Notes under the pieces: model-generated
Seen by the model: only the letters and a program-made list of their open reading frames with translations
Database searches by the model: none
What the model was told of the DNA's origin: nothing
Translations under genes and position numbers: made by a program
Source of the DNA: Orobanche coerulescens
Taxonomy: Eukaryota; Streptophyta; Magnoliopsida; Lamiales; Orobanchaceae
Reading direction: 5' to 3'
NCBI GenBank assembly: GCA_033398695.1
Contig: CM065818.1
Span: 79,914,092-79,978,091, forward strand
DNA: 64,000 nt
Part shown: positions 54,464 to 64,000 of the stretch, in pieces
How the letters are laid out: every line of letters begins with the position of its first letter
How positions within the stretch are numbered: position 1 is the first letter of the stretch

Positions 54464-55335
54464 AACTCGACGACGGAATCGGTCCGAAAGCATGAAAATT
54501 CGGCCATATCATGCTTGAAAGGGACTCATGATTTGTCAAGATGCATGAAGATATTTCTCCTTCCCCACCTCACTACAAAATCGGCCCAAGCATAAGATTT
54601 GATGAAGACTTTCATCAAATATCTTCTTCATGTCACCATCACCATAATAAGTCCAAGATTCATCAAAGATTGTATCATGTCATAATCACCTAATAAAACC
54701 AAGAGGCTTGGTATCTACTCCTTGGATATTTCGGCCGAATGGTAACAAGATAGGAAGCTTCATTTTCTTGTTTTGTTGTATTTTCTTATAGTTGGAAACT
54801 ACTATATATAGTAGTACTTGTTGTATTTGTAATCATCTTGAATATTAATAAACCTTGTATTTCTTTGAAATATACGTTGAACGAGTTCAACAAAACTTTA
54901 GTTATTATTTCGACGCGTCTCGAATTGTAACTTGATCGATTCTCAATAGGTCTTGAGGAGAGATTATTTTTATCGAGTTATAGGTCTAATTCGGTAAAAC
55001 ACATTCAAACCCATACATTATCCTACATCCCGGCCGAAAACCGTATAAATTTCGGCCACCACCTTTTATTTTGCTGTATCGACGAGTTGCTGTATCGAGC
55101 GAGTTCATTGCATTCAAATTGTATCGAGCGAGTCTTGCCGTTCGGAAGTGCTATATCGACGAGTTCTTGCTCGAACGGGCCAGAGCGGCTTGCTTCATTT
55201 CGGCTGAGTACTGTTCGCTACCGTACGTGAAAGAGTCTTCTGCTGTACCGAGAGAGAATTCGTATCATAAGACCGTGATAATCTTCCGTTGTATTTTATA
55301 CGTTTTACGTACACTTACATACGTAATTCGTATCA
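54313..55335 (+). repeat. Element G2 3' LTR
   Basis: 1023 bp, preceded by the polypurine stretch AAAGAAGGAGGGAA. Matches 49031-50054 except for scattered bases and a variable block at 55090-55255. Confidence 0.93.
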
Positions 55336-55351
55336 TTTTCACAAAACCCAA

Positions 55352-55363
55352 GCTCAGATACCA
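55352..55363 (-). promoter_or_regulatory. Element F primer binding site
   Basis: Minus strand TGGTATCTGAGC, one mismatch from the initiator-Met tRNA type, five bases after the LTR. Confidence 0.82.
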
Positions 55364-57690
55364 TCTTCTGTAACACCCCCAAAACCATCCGGGATATTAC
55401 AGCGTCGTGGGCCCCGCGCCGGAACCCACCAGGCTAAAAAACCATTTTCTAAAGCCTTCAAAATGCCAAAAAGTCCAATGACGGTAATGTTTTGCAAATA
55501 CTCAAATATTTTCAAAAATATTGTTCTCAAATACCGTCATAAAATACCAGTTTAAAATACAAGGCGAAAACATCAAAACTCAACAGTTTCAAAATGTACG
55601 TTAAGCCACTACTTACACGTATCAATAAATAGTTTAGGAAAAAGGGTTCAAAAAAATACCCCAAGTTTACGAAATCCCCAAAAGGGCCATTTTGAAAATT
55701 ATACACGAGTTGGTAAAAATACCAGAAAGTCATTTTGAAATATACACACGCAACGGATATAAACACAGTTCAAAATACACATTTGCAGCGGGAATAAAAC
55801 AACCAGAAAGAATACTCAATTCTCCGAAAACATGCCACAACCAGTATCAACCGGGAAGCTCATCCCTTCACGACCGATGTTAGCTCAATCTCCGAGTACC
55901 TAAACTAAAGCCCACGACGGGGTCAGCCACAATACTCAATAATGATATCGTCACATCATCATAAATAGTTACATACCAATGTAATAATACTGTAAGAATA
56001 CTACCAACGTAATCCTACCATTATAACCTTACCAACCCATAGCAATCCTTACCATAATCCACATTTCACATTCTCAATTGACGAAATGAGCTCAACTACA
56101 ACCATTTGTACTATATTCAAACATTACCAATAATCTTCAAAACATCATCATAACTCATAATTGTGAAATAATTCATCCGTGCCAAATCCTGTCCGTCGGA
56201 TTCGCACCGTCAAATCTCAACCTGGATGAAAACTAATAACACACAACATATCTGTAGATCAACTACCATAAAACAATGATAACAAACCCGAAACATCGAT
56301 GTACAGTCATACGATCAATAACCAGATCAACCGATAAATCAACCGAGAATATCATCGACATGATGATCTCCAATACGACCAACCAAAGGATCAACGATAC
56401 CCTAGAATACCATCAACTTGATAAACTCCAACACGATCAACAAGGGATCAATAATAACCGAGAATATCATCAAGGTAAATTCCAAACGATCAACAATAAT
56501 GGATCTCAAAGAAATAACCCCGACTGTTGAACATACCCCTCGGGCCGATGAACAACCAGTCGCAAACCATCGAACATATCCATTCATACATGGACTATGA
56601 ACGACCAAACAATATGGCTCAAAGATGGACGTCACAGTACACCCGATATGGAAATGTGTCCATGCACAAGCCACCTAGGGTATCGATCAAATACACGTGT
56701 GGTCTTATACCTAATCAGTCTCACGAACTAATCTTCTCGTGTGCACAGCCCAATGTAAGGACATGACCCCATCACACGTCTATATGTGGCCGCCCTGAAA
56801 ATCCTACACATAACTGATCGGCACGCAGATATGACTCCGGATATGTCACGATGCAACATGACAACGAAACTCAAGGAATCACCCAATAAGGATCAAAAGA
56901 CTCACCGAAGTGAACAATGACACACGGATAATAAAAGATCGACACGACTGACTATATCCAAAATAACCCTCCTGTGATCACAATCCCCAAAGAATAATCA
57001 ACACGATCAACAACCTCAACACTACAGCCCTGAGATCATCATCCCTCAACTATCGATCAACAAAACCCTTAATACCAAACAAAAGTTCTGGGATCCACAT
57101 CCATATTAATAAGGATTGTATCATAGTTAATTTTGAATCAACCTCATATCATGATTCATAAGAAATCAACATAATCCAGAAATCCATCTTTCCTCGATTT
57201 AAACGAATTGCAATCCTTATAATAGGGAGGATCTTAATTAACATCCAAAATCTCTTATCACAATTCCATTAAATCTCCTATAACATCAAGAATTGTAACA
57301 ATACTACCAAGAACATCAAGAACACTATGATTCCATAATCATAACTAACATAATCAAAGGTATAAATCATCATATCATCATCATCCTTAACAAAATTCCC
57401 ATGAATATCAAGAATCATCACAACAACTCCACAAACTAGCATCATACGAACTAATCATCAACAACAACATCAAAAATCCGAATTGAAATAGAGGATTATC
57501 AAACATACCTCTTAGAGGATGAAGTACACAAGTAAACACATCAAGAATTAATGATAGCTCCACATTTCAAGCTCCAATCCCATGTTTCCAAGCTCATAAT
57601 CGACTTAGAGGAGCTGAAACTCCATCTCTGGGGATTGAAGGGTGAAAAACGAAGTGAAATTCTGAATAAAAATGATATGGCAGGCATCCA

Positions 57691-57700
57691 CTTATATAAA
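57691..57700 (-). promoter_or_regulatory. LTR F TATA box
   Basis: Minus strand TTTATATAAG, 12 bp from the nearest palindrome. Confidence 0.65.
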
Positions 57701-57711
57701 CTTCCAACTCA

Positions 57712-58111
57712 TTACGTACATAACATGCCAAAGTTAACGTACGTAACACCCTCTTACGTACGCTATCTAACCTCGGTAGCGTACGTAATGACAGTCCAGA
57801 GGTCCCTCACTCATTTCGTTTAAAGCCTTATGACGTAACCCTTGCTCCATAGCGCACGTAATACGTACGTTGACTTGCTACAGTAAATTACAAAGTTAAC
57901 GCACGTAACCTTCCAATCATAATGTACGTTAACCAAGGGTTGACTCGTCCATGCATGTTCTCCACCGAAAGCTACCGACCACGGGACCCACCTGTCGGCC
58001 ATCTCTCGGATCCTGCCTGATTCCTCTCTTTACGTACGTAATGCCTTATGCATAACGTACGTAAAACGTAGCAACTTAGCGTACGTTAGTCCTGAAGCTT
58101 AGCGTACGTAA
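57712..58111. repeat. Palindrome array, TAACGTACGTTA type (LTR F)
   Basis: About twelve copies near 57712, 57735, 57754, 57777, 57850, 57861, 57896, 57920, 58030, 58053, 58076 and 58099. The last four are exactly 23 bp apart. Some copies are hybrids with the LTR B core (TAACGCACGTAA, TAGCGCACGTAA). Confidence 0.92.
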
Positions 58112-58850
58112 TGGCCTTCTGCACTTGGCCAAACTATTCATGTCCGACGTCTCGACATACATAATACAAACATACGGCATACTAAATACATATACTGGAT
58201 TCAATAACATTCTCATATGATATTCCCGAAATCAAAATTAAAACAACTTGATACACGATATCCTCAATCATAATTTTCAACCAATCACGTTAATTGTATA
58301 AATATAATTGTCTCAGTCCTCGAATTATTTTATCCATACTGTATAGACATCAAGCTATCCAGTATATCTCAGATAAAATAACACGAAAAATTTATACTGA
58401 AAATCCGGATATTACACAATGATCTTCCAACTCTTAGAACGTAATACGCGATCAATTGGCCCCTCGAGTTCATCCTTCGTCTCCTTCATGTCTTCATTAC
58501 ATTAATGAAAAATACTACACAAGTAAAATTAAATTACAAGAGGACAAACAACACGCATGCCATAAATTATAATAATAAATTAATAGACGACTCCGAGGCT
58601 GGAAAAATAATTATAATTAAACGACACACAAACCATAAAATCAACCCAAAATTAAATTGAAACATCCAATCACATTGATCAATTTATGGTCATGCCATAC
58701 ACCAGACAATACTAAATAATCATCACATAATTAATTAAACATACTATTAAAATTAATTATCGCATAATTAATTAAACACAATATAAATCTGTCTGACAGT
58801 CAGGTATAAGATTAATATCCGATCCCAATTCAATAATCTGAAACACTAGC

Positions 58851-58913
58851 CCAGATGACCGAGCCCTCTACAGCAGCACACGGCCGCATGGGTTCGAATC
58901 TCGTCGGCCGGAA
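58851..58913 (+). other. tRNA-like segment 1 (B-box GGGTTCGAATCTC)
   Basis: GATGACCGAGC followed by GGGTTCGAATCTCGTCGGCC resembles the D-arm and T-arm of a Leu/Ser-type tRNA. The acceptor stem does not close clearly, so it is a tRNA-derived fragment or SINE head at most. Confidence 0.3.
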
Positions 58914-58992
58914 AATTGCATTTTTGAGATATTTATTTTGATTTTACAAAACAGGGGTTAAATAAAATATCATTGAATAAAGTTCACAATAG

Positions 58993-59063
58993 ATGTGCCA
59001 GTCGAGATGGTCGGGACGCGGCCTCCGGTCTGAATCAGTGCGAGATCGAATCCCTTCAGGCGC
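58993..59063 (+). other. tRNA-like segment 2 (degenerate B-box)
   Basis: GTCGAGATGGTCGGGACGCG with GAGATCGAATCCCTTCAGGC, an A-box-like and B-box-like pair at tRNA distance, but with mismatches. About 140 bp downstream of segment 1. Confidence 0.3.
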
Positions 59064-59346
59064 GGAATATTATTTTGCTATTTTATCACAGCCCGCGGGT
59101 CCTGGTCCAACCCGGACTCGACCCGAATCTGCCCGAACCTGCCCGAATTGCTGTGTTGTTCCAGAACAGTTCTCGACAGCAGTTTATGCGAAAAACAGTC
59201 CAGAAAATTAATTTTGAACGATTTGATTCAATCAAATTAAATCAGAAAAATATTTATAAAATCTCTATTTCATAAATATGACTAACATAATTTTAGATAT
59301 TCAAAACATATAAACATGTTCTACATTAACAATTAAATCACTGCAA

Positions 59347-59362
59347 GGTGGATCCTATACCA
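59347..59362 (-). promoter_or_regulatory. Possible primer binding site of copia L
   Basis: Minus strand TGGTATAGGATCCACC, a degenerate match to TGGTATCAGAGCC, one base outside the LTR end CCCAACA. Confidence 0.5.
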
Positions 59363-59363
59363 C

Positions 59364-60374
59364 TGTTGGGTTTTACATGTATCTAATACAATAAATATGA
59401 ACAAGATGCAGCAGAATAAATTAACGAAAAACCCAGACGAGCAGCGGAATAAATTACGTATATCTAATACAATAAATTAATTTATTAAGAGTTCGTCGAA
59501 TTACCTTAATTCGAAGAATGGATCTGAATCCGGACCAGAAGCTGATTAAACCTCTTCCTCTATTGGTGATCCACACACGAACAACTGGTACAGGCCGGAT
59601 TGCTAGATCCTTACAATATTGTTGATAAACAGTACAAAAAATAATTCTTAGCTAGAAAAATTTGTGTTGTAGATCAAAATCAACTGAGAGAAGAAGACGA
59701 GATGGCCGAAATGAATTCCCAGACTGAAAATGGGTCGGTCGAGCAATAGAGCAAGGAGGAGGGGGGATTTTTGTCTTACAAAATTAGGGTTGTGTTATTT
59801 TTATTATGACAACTCCTCGTCCAAGACCTTTTATTTATACTAAATAAACCCAAGAGTCAAACTCTAGTATTTGTTTAGTTGCCCCTCAACTTAATTAAAT
59901 AATACAATACATATAATATCTTATATATATATATATTAGTTATTATTTAATCCTTTAAAAATATAATATCTAATATTACATTTGTCTTTCCTAGTTGATA
60001 TAATTAAATAATATAATATAGAATATCTTATATAATATATTACTCATTATTTAATTTCTTTAATAAATATAATATCCAATATTATATCTATTAATTATTC
60101 TTGCTTGTCTTTAATTGTCATATGTGTGACCCTAAAGGCTTATATTATGTTGGTAATTGTTTAATACATTATTAAATAATAAATCATAAGCGGTCTCTAG
60201 CAAGACATTATGACTACCCAAATAATATAAGTTATAGTTCATTAAACCATTTGACGTGTCAAATCCCTTTGTCGCGTGATATCATATTTGAACTAGGTCA
60301 TGAAAATTGTCATACTTATTATTTTCAAATGCTTTCTCGATCTTAGACTGATTGAATCAAATGACTCTTCATTA
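59364..60374 (-). repeat. Copia LTR L, left arm (minus)
   Basis: On the minus strand it ends TTTTACATGTAAAACCCAACA-like sequence at 59364. TTTAGTATAAATAAAAGG near 59832-59848 is its TATA region. It is homologous to the right arm 60568-61540 in inverse orientation. Confidence 0.75.
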
Positions 60375-60567
60375 TAACTGCTATGCGTTGACGTAATCCA
60401 ACGTCATCCGAAACATTGTGATCATAAAGGTTAGCGATCAGGATTAGTGAGAGTCATGTAGAGGGTAATGAATAATCAAGATGGGGTTTTGTCCCGCTCT
60501 TTAGTGAGAGAGATATCTGTCGGGGTCCTCGATAAGTAGGACTGGAGAAAATACATAGTCATGCTCA
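60375..60567. other. Spacer between the inverted LTR arms
   Basis: About 190 bp with no matching partner. No ORF or repeat is seen. Confidence 0.5.
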
Positions 60568-61540
60568 AATTAAGAGTCATTTGATTCAATCAGTCTACTC
60601 AAGATCGAGAAAGCATTTGAACATAATAAGTATGATGTTTTCCATAACTTAGTTCAAATATGATATCGCGCAACAAATGGATTTGACACGTTAAATAGTT
60701 TAATGGACTATAAATTTATATTATTTGGGTACTCATAATGTCTTTCTAGAGACTGCTTATGATTTATCATTTAATAAGGTATTACATTATTGCTAACCTA
60801 ATATAAGCTTTTGTGGTCACATATATGACAATTAAACACAAGCAAGAATAATTAATAAATATAATATTAGATATTATATTTATTAAAGAAATTAAATAAT
60901 GAGTAATGTATAATATAGGATATTATATATTATAATATTTAATTATATCAACTGGGAAAAGTAAATATAATATTAGATATTATATTTATTAGAGGATTAA
61001 ATAATAAGTCAGATATATAATATAAGATACTATATATATTGTATTATTTAATAAGTTGAGTGGTAACTAAGCAAACTCTAGAGTTTAACTTTAGGTTTAC
61101 TTAGTATAAATAAATGGTCTTGGACAAGGAGTTGTCACAATAGTTAAAATTTGGCCCCTTCCCCTTCAACAAATCGGCCAAATTTTTCTTGTCCAAGGAG
61201 TACGGCTGGCCATCCTGTCTTCTTCCCTTAATTAATTTTGATCAACAGTACAATCTGTCTAGCAAGGAATTATGTGTTGTACTGTTTATCAACATTATTC
61301 GTAAGGATATATCAATCTGGCTTGTGCAAATTGTTCGTGTGTGGATCATCGAAAGAGGAAGATGATTTTCATCTGCTTCTGGTCCGGATTTAGATCTGTT
61401 CTTCGGATTAAGGTAATTTGACAAACTCTTTATTAAATCAATTAAATTACTGCATGAAGACCCACATCTGAGTTCTCCAATAATTATTCCGCTGCGTTTT
61501 TGCTCAAATTTCTTTTATTGGATACACGTAAATCCCAACA
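60568..61540 (+). repeat. Copia LTR L, right arm (plus)
   Basis: Inverted homologue of the left arm, with TATAAATA near 61104 and end ACACGTAAATCCCAACA at 61540. It shares blocks such as TTCGTGTGTGGATCA and GCTTCTGGTCCGGATT with the left arm. Many indels in AT-rich parts show considerable divergence. Confidence 0.75.
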
Positions 61541-63101
61541 AGTTCTGTGATAAACAGTTCTCGGTCAAATTCTATGTAGATTATTGTAGGGTGAAGAACA
61601 TAAAGACCAAACAGACTGTCCTTACAGTAATTCGGTCAGGTAACATGTATATTTTGGAAACCCTCTAGTACTGTAATTCCTTGTTTTGTTGCCAAATGCA
61701 CTGCAAATCAGAGTTGGCTATGGCATAAATGGATGTCTCACACTAATGTCAAGTCCATCAACAAATTGGCTCGATAGGGAATATTCAGAGGCTTGCCCGA
61801 TGTTTTATTTCATAAGAACAGCTTCTGTGGACCCTCTTAGAAATGCAAGTAAGTCAACTCGTCTCTGAAGAGAAAAATCTAATCTATCAACCCACAGGGT
61901 CCTAGAGACCCTATCAGCCTCAGAGGTAAGAAATATTGTCTTGTTACTGTTGATGATTTTTTCATGTACTCAAGGACTATCTTCCTGAGAAAGAAGAAAG
62001 CAACAACCACAAAGCTGTAGGAATACCTGAAAAAGCTTCAAAATGAAAAATGGATGAGCATTGTATCCAATATTTACAGAGGCACAAAATTCACAAGGCA
62101 CTTCATAGAGCAATATTGTGCGGACAATGGCATACATCATGAATACTCAGCAGCCCATACTCCTCAACAAAGGGTGTTGTTGAGCAAAGAACAGGACGCT
62201 GAACGAGGCAACAAGAACTATGATAGTTGCAAGCAAGTTGCCACATCATTTATGGGGAGAAGAAACAAATACAGTGTTTTATACACAAAATTGTTGTATC
62301 AACAACTAGCACCACAACAAAACTGCATGCGAGGTATGGAATAATAAAACTCCTATGGTTTCGTATATTCTCATTTTTTGATGCAGGTGTTACGTTCTTA
62401 ACATTGGAAAGGATCAATTCAAGACCTTCGATGAGAAATCAGATTAAGGTATATTATTGGATACTCCTCTATTATTAAGGCATTTAGGATATTCAACAAA
62501 AGAAAACTGACAAAGTAGGAGTAAGTCCATGTGGTCTTCGATGAACCCCATTGCGACCCTATAGGAATAGAAAACCTAACCAAAGTCATCCAGATGTTAT
62601 TTCTTGAAGGAATCCCACAGACTCCGGAAGAACCTGTTGTCGATCTAAAAAATCAATCCCGCTGCTGTAAGAATAAAAGAATTAGTCAAAGTTAATGCTG
62701 TGGAAGCTGAAGCTGAACCTACAGCTCAACAGGACAAGGAAAAGGATGCTGAACTAGAACCCAATAGGAGATGGTTAAGAGATCACCCTCAGGAGTTGAT
62801 CATTGGTGATATTGATGCTGGTTTTTCCACCAGAAAAAGAATATAGAGTACACAAAGACCTGTTCTCTATGCATAATAGGATATAGAATCTGGATCTGAA
62901 TAGTCTCCATTCCCTGTACGAGAGTCTAAAGCTGAACTTCGGAGACTTGCCATGTGCACACTAGCCATATTCCTAGATCAGTCTGAACCTGTTTTGACTA
63001 CTGAAGCTTTCAATAATTCTCACTGGATCTCATCTATGGAAGAAGAGATCAATGTTTTCGAAATAAATAATGTTTGGTACCTAGTCCCCAGACCAACCCA
63101 T
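61541..63101 (+). pseudogene. Element J2: SIRE-like copia integrase and RT entry, degenerate
   Basis: In broken frames the order is the GAG-pre-integrase region (VIRSGNMYILETL near 61630; LWHKWMSHTNVKSINKLAR near 61718), then the integrase core (KKYCLVTVDDFF near 61930, MSIVSNIYRGTKFTRHFIEQ and YCADNGIHHEYSAAHTPQQR, 62054-62180). A basic linker follows (PNRRWLRDHPQELIIGDIDA near 62760), then the RT entry (WISSMEEEINVFEINNVWYL, 63028-63090). The catalytic Asp of VTVDDF and DNG are still visible; most of the rest is lost. It is cut at 63101 by an inverted J-type LTR. Confidence 0.8.
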
Positions 63102-64000
63102 TGTAGGTCACAAGTCGTCAGGAATAAGTCTAGAGGGGGTGAAAAGACTTACTAAACTCTTTTCTGAATCGCAGGTGAGTTTCTCAACTGTGATTAAGTT
63201 CAAGTGACTTATGTCGACTGCAGACAGATAATACGGAAGACACAGCTGATAATAATGCAGGTGACTTATGTCGACTGCATATAACTTTCTAATGGAATAG
63301 TAAATATGTATGCAGCACTTATGTATGATGTTTAAAGCAGTAAATCACACAAGAACTTATAATGATCTCAGAGATAGAGTAATCATCTACTAATCCAATT
63401 CTCTCCAAACCAGTTGGAGATAAATTCACTATAACTGTCAACCAGTGACAAAGGTTACAATTAACTCTTCCTTGTTACAACAGCTTCCAATCAGTGGAAA
63501 CCCGTAGCCATTGCAACTCCCTTTACTACCTAGCACCTCTTGATTGAAAACTTGTGGATGCCGCAACAACTCTCGAGTAGTCTATCACCTTCCAATCAAG
63601 AACTCGTGGATGCCTTACCAGTCGCGAAACTTCTGAAACCTCGTTCTCAGAAGTACCCCGGACTCAGCTTTTTAAGACAAGTGTGTTGTCTTCTCCAACT
63701 AAGAGCTTCTTCGAATATGAACTTGAATGCTTGCTCTTCACGATGTTATAGATTGATTTGATTGCTTTGTTTGCTTTATTTAATTGTAAGTATAATTTGC
63801 ATCATACTTTGCTCAGTTCTGATCTTCAGATATTTATAGTACGAATATTGAGCTTCTCTTAATAGCCGTTGTATCACTGTAACAAATTGGTCCGTTAGAG
63901 AGTAGACTTCTTTGTTTATCTTATCAACCCATTGCACGGCTTGATTCCCTTTTCAATTCTGACCGTTTGAAAGAATTCTTTTGGTCGCGCCGCTTTTCTT
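63102..64000 (-). repeat. Second copy of LTR J, inverted, running out of the window
   Basis: It begins TGTAGGTCACAAGTCGTC (the reverse of the J LTR end) and is collinear with 25687-26061, then with 16163 back to about 15700 on the opposite strand. It spans the D insertion point without interruption (around 63471-63495). Its W-box region lies beyond base 64000. Confidence 0.88.

Larger units (their letters stand above)
49031..55335 (+). mobile_element. Element G2: complete CRM-like Ty3 element with 5-bp TSD
   Basis: LTRs 49031-50054 and 54313-55335 (about 1023 bp each), TGATACGATACC ... ATTCGTATCA, flanked by TTTTC at 49026-49030 and 55336-55340. PBS is an exact TGGTATCAGAGCC. Gag and pol are related to G1 over their whole length, but the LTRs are clearly diverged, so it is a distinct family of the same clade. 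Several stops and frameshifts interrupt the pol. LTR differences cluster near 49800-50000 against 55090-55255. Confidence 0.93.
48596..58416 (-). mobile_element. Element F: long-LTR, almost empty Ty3 derivative interrupted by G2
   Basis: Minus-strand order: 5' LTR (58416-55369, 3048 bp), PBS (55352), internal region of about 390 bp (55341-55368 plus 48671-49030), polypurine tract, 3' LTR of which only 75 bp (48596-48670) survive. The PBS-proximal sequence (ACTACCG near a TRGAGCCACATAAC motif) resembles that of element C. No coding sequence of its own is seen. Target duplication cannot be tested because the 3' LTR is truncated at the LINE tail. Confidence 0.85.
55369..58416 (-). repeat. Element F 5' LTR (3048 bp)
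   Basis: Minus-strand TGTAATATCCGGATTTTCAG at 58416 to GGGGGTGTTACA at 55369. It contains a palindrome array (57712-58111) followed in element sense by the TATA box TTTATATAAG at 57691-57700. Nothing coding is recognised in the 3 kb. Confidence 0.9.
58417..59346 (-). other. Flank and probable leader of the minus-strand copia L
   Basis: AT-rich sequence without an ORF of note. Its right end (59347-59362, minus TGGTATAGGATCCACC) resembles a primer binding site next to the L LTR, so part of this block is probably its leader. It also holds two tRNA-like segments. Confidence 0.4.

Noticed and set aside
58851..58913. Functional tRNA gene
   Set aside because: The B-box is good, but the acceptor and anticodon stems do not pair convincingly by eye and there is no clean terminator, so only a tRNA-like fragment is listed.
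59916..61020. TATA-rich microsatellites as a matrix attachment site or origin
   Set aside because: They are part of the AT-rich body of both inverted copia LTRs. No independent evidence for such a role.
1..64000. Host protein-coding genes, rRNA genes or centromeric satellite
   Set aside because: Every recognisable coding block belongs to a transposable element. The tandem arrays present lie inside LTRs, element leaders or pol and are too short to be a satellite field.

Overview
The window is plant nuclear DNA, probably from a eudicot with a large genome. It consists almost entirely of nested transposable elements. I found no intact host gene, rRNA gene or convincing functional tRNA. The plant assignment rests on Ty3/gypsy elements primed by initiator-Met tRNA (TGGTATCAGAGC-type sites), copia elements of the SIRE/Maximus type, an RTE-type LINE tail and a CACTA element. 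The species cannot be named from the sequence.

Layout. Letters are my own labels. 1-6220: element A, minus-strand Ty3 (Tekay/Del-like), integrase end outside the window, inserted into the 5' LTR of B. 6221-10617: element B, plus-strand, gag only. 10618-11552: minus-strand LTR fragment I. 11560-26061: copia J (SIRE-like), whose 3' LTR is split by element D (16164-25681, complete, TSD GTTAT). 26062-27614: a second copia pol remnant (K). 27627-28977: a retroelement-type ORF and a copia LTR. 29148-30061: a CACTA element. 30062-31290: an LTR-like block. 31300-31418 plus 48238-48595: one RTE LINE tail, split by element C (31419-48232, TSD TAAAG). C is a long-LTR, nearly gene-less element. Its 3' LTR carries a complete CRM-like Ty3 element G1 (31788-38001, TSD AACAT) and a probable solo LTR H (41066-42461, TSD CGAAG). 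48596-58416: element F, a minus-strand element with ~3 kb LTRs and under 400 bp between them, interrupted by a second CRM-like element G2 (49031-55335, TSD TTTTC). 59364-61540: two copia LTRs in inverted orientation. 61541-63101: degenerate copia pol (J2). 63102-64000: an inverted second copy of the J LTR.

Coding capacity. The gag, protease, reverse transcriptase, RNase H and integrase modules are recognisable, but every polyprotein is broken by stops or frameshifts. G1 and G2 are the least damaged and youngest-looking. Their pol frame runs about 50 codons into the 3' LTR.

Main unexplained structure. At least five LTR types from both Ty3 and copia superfamilies carry arrays of short CpG-containing palindromes (TTACGGCCGTAA, TTAGCGCACGCTAA or TAACGTACGTTA-like). 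The copies sit about 22-23 bp apart, just upstream of the LTR TATA box. Related LTRs carry different palindromes and unrelated LTRs carry the same one, so the arrays behave like exchangeable promoter modules. The SIRE-like LTR has an analogous design with inverted W-box pairs 24-25 bp apart.
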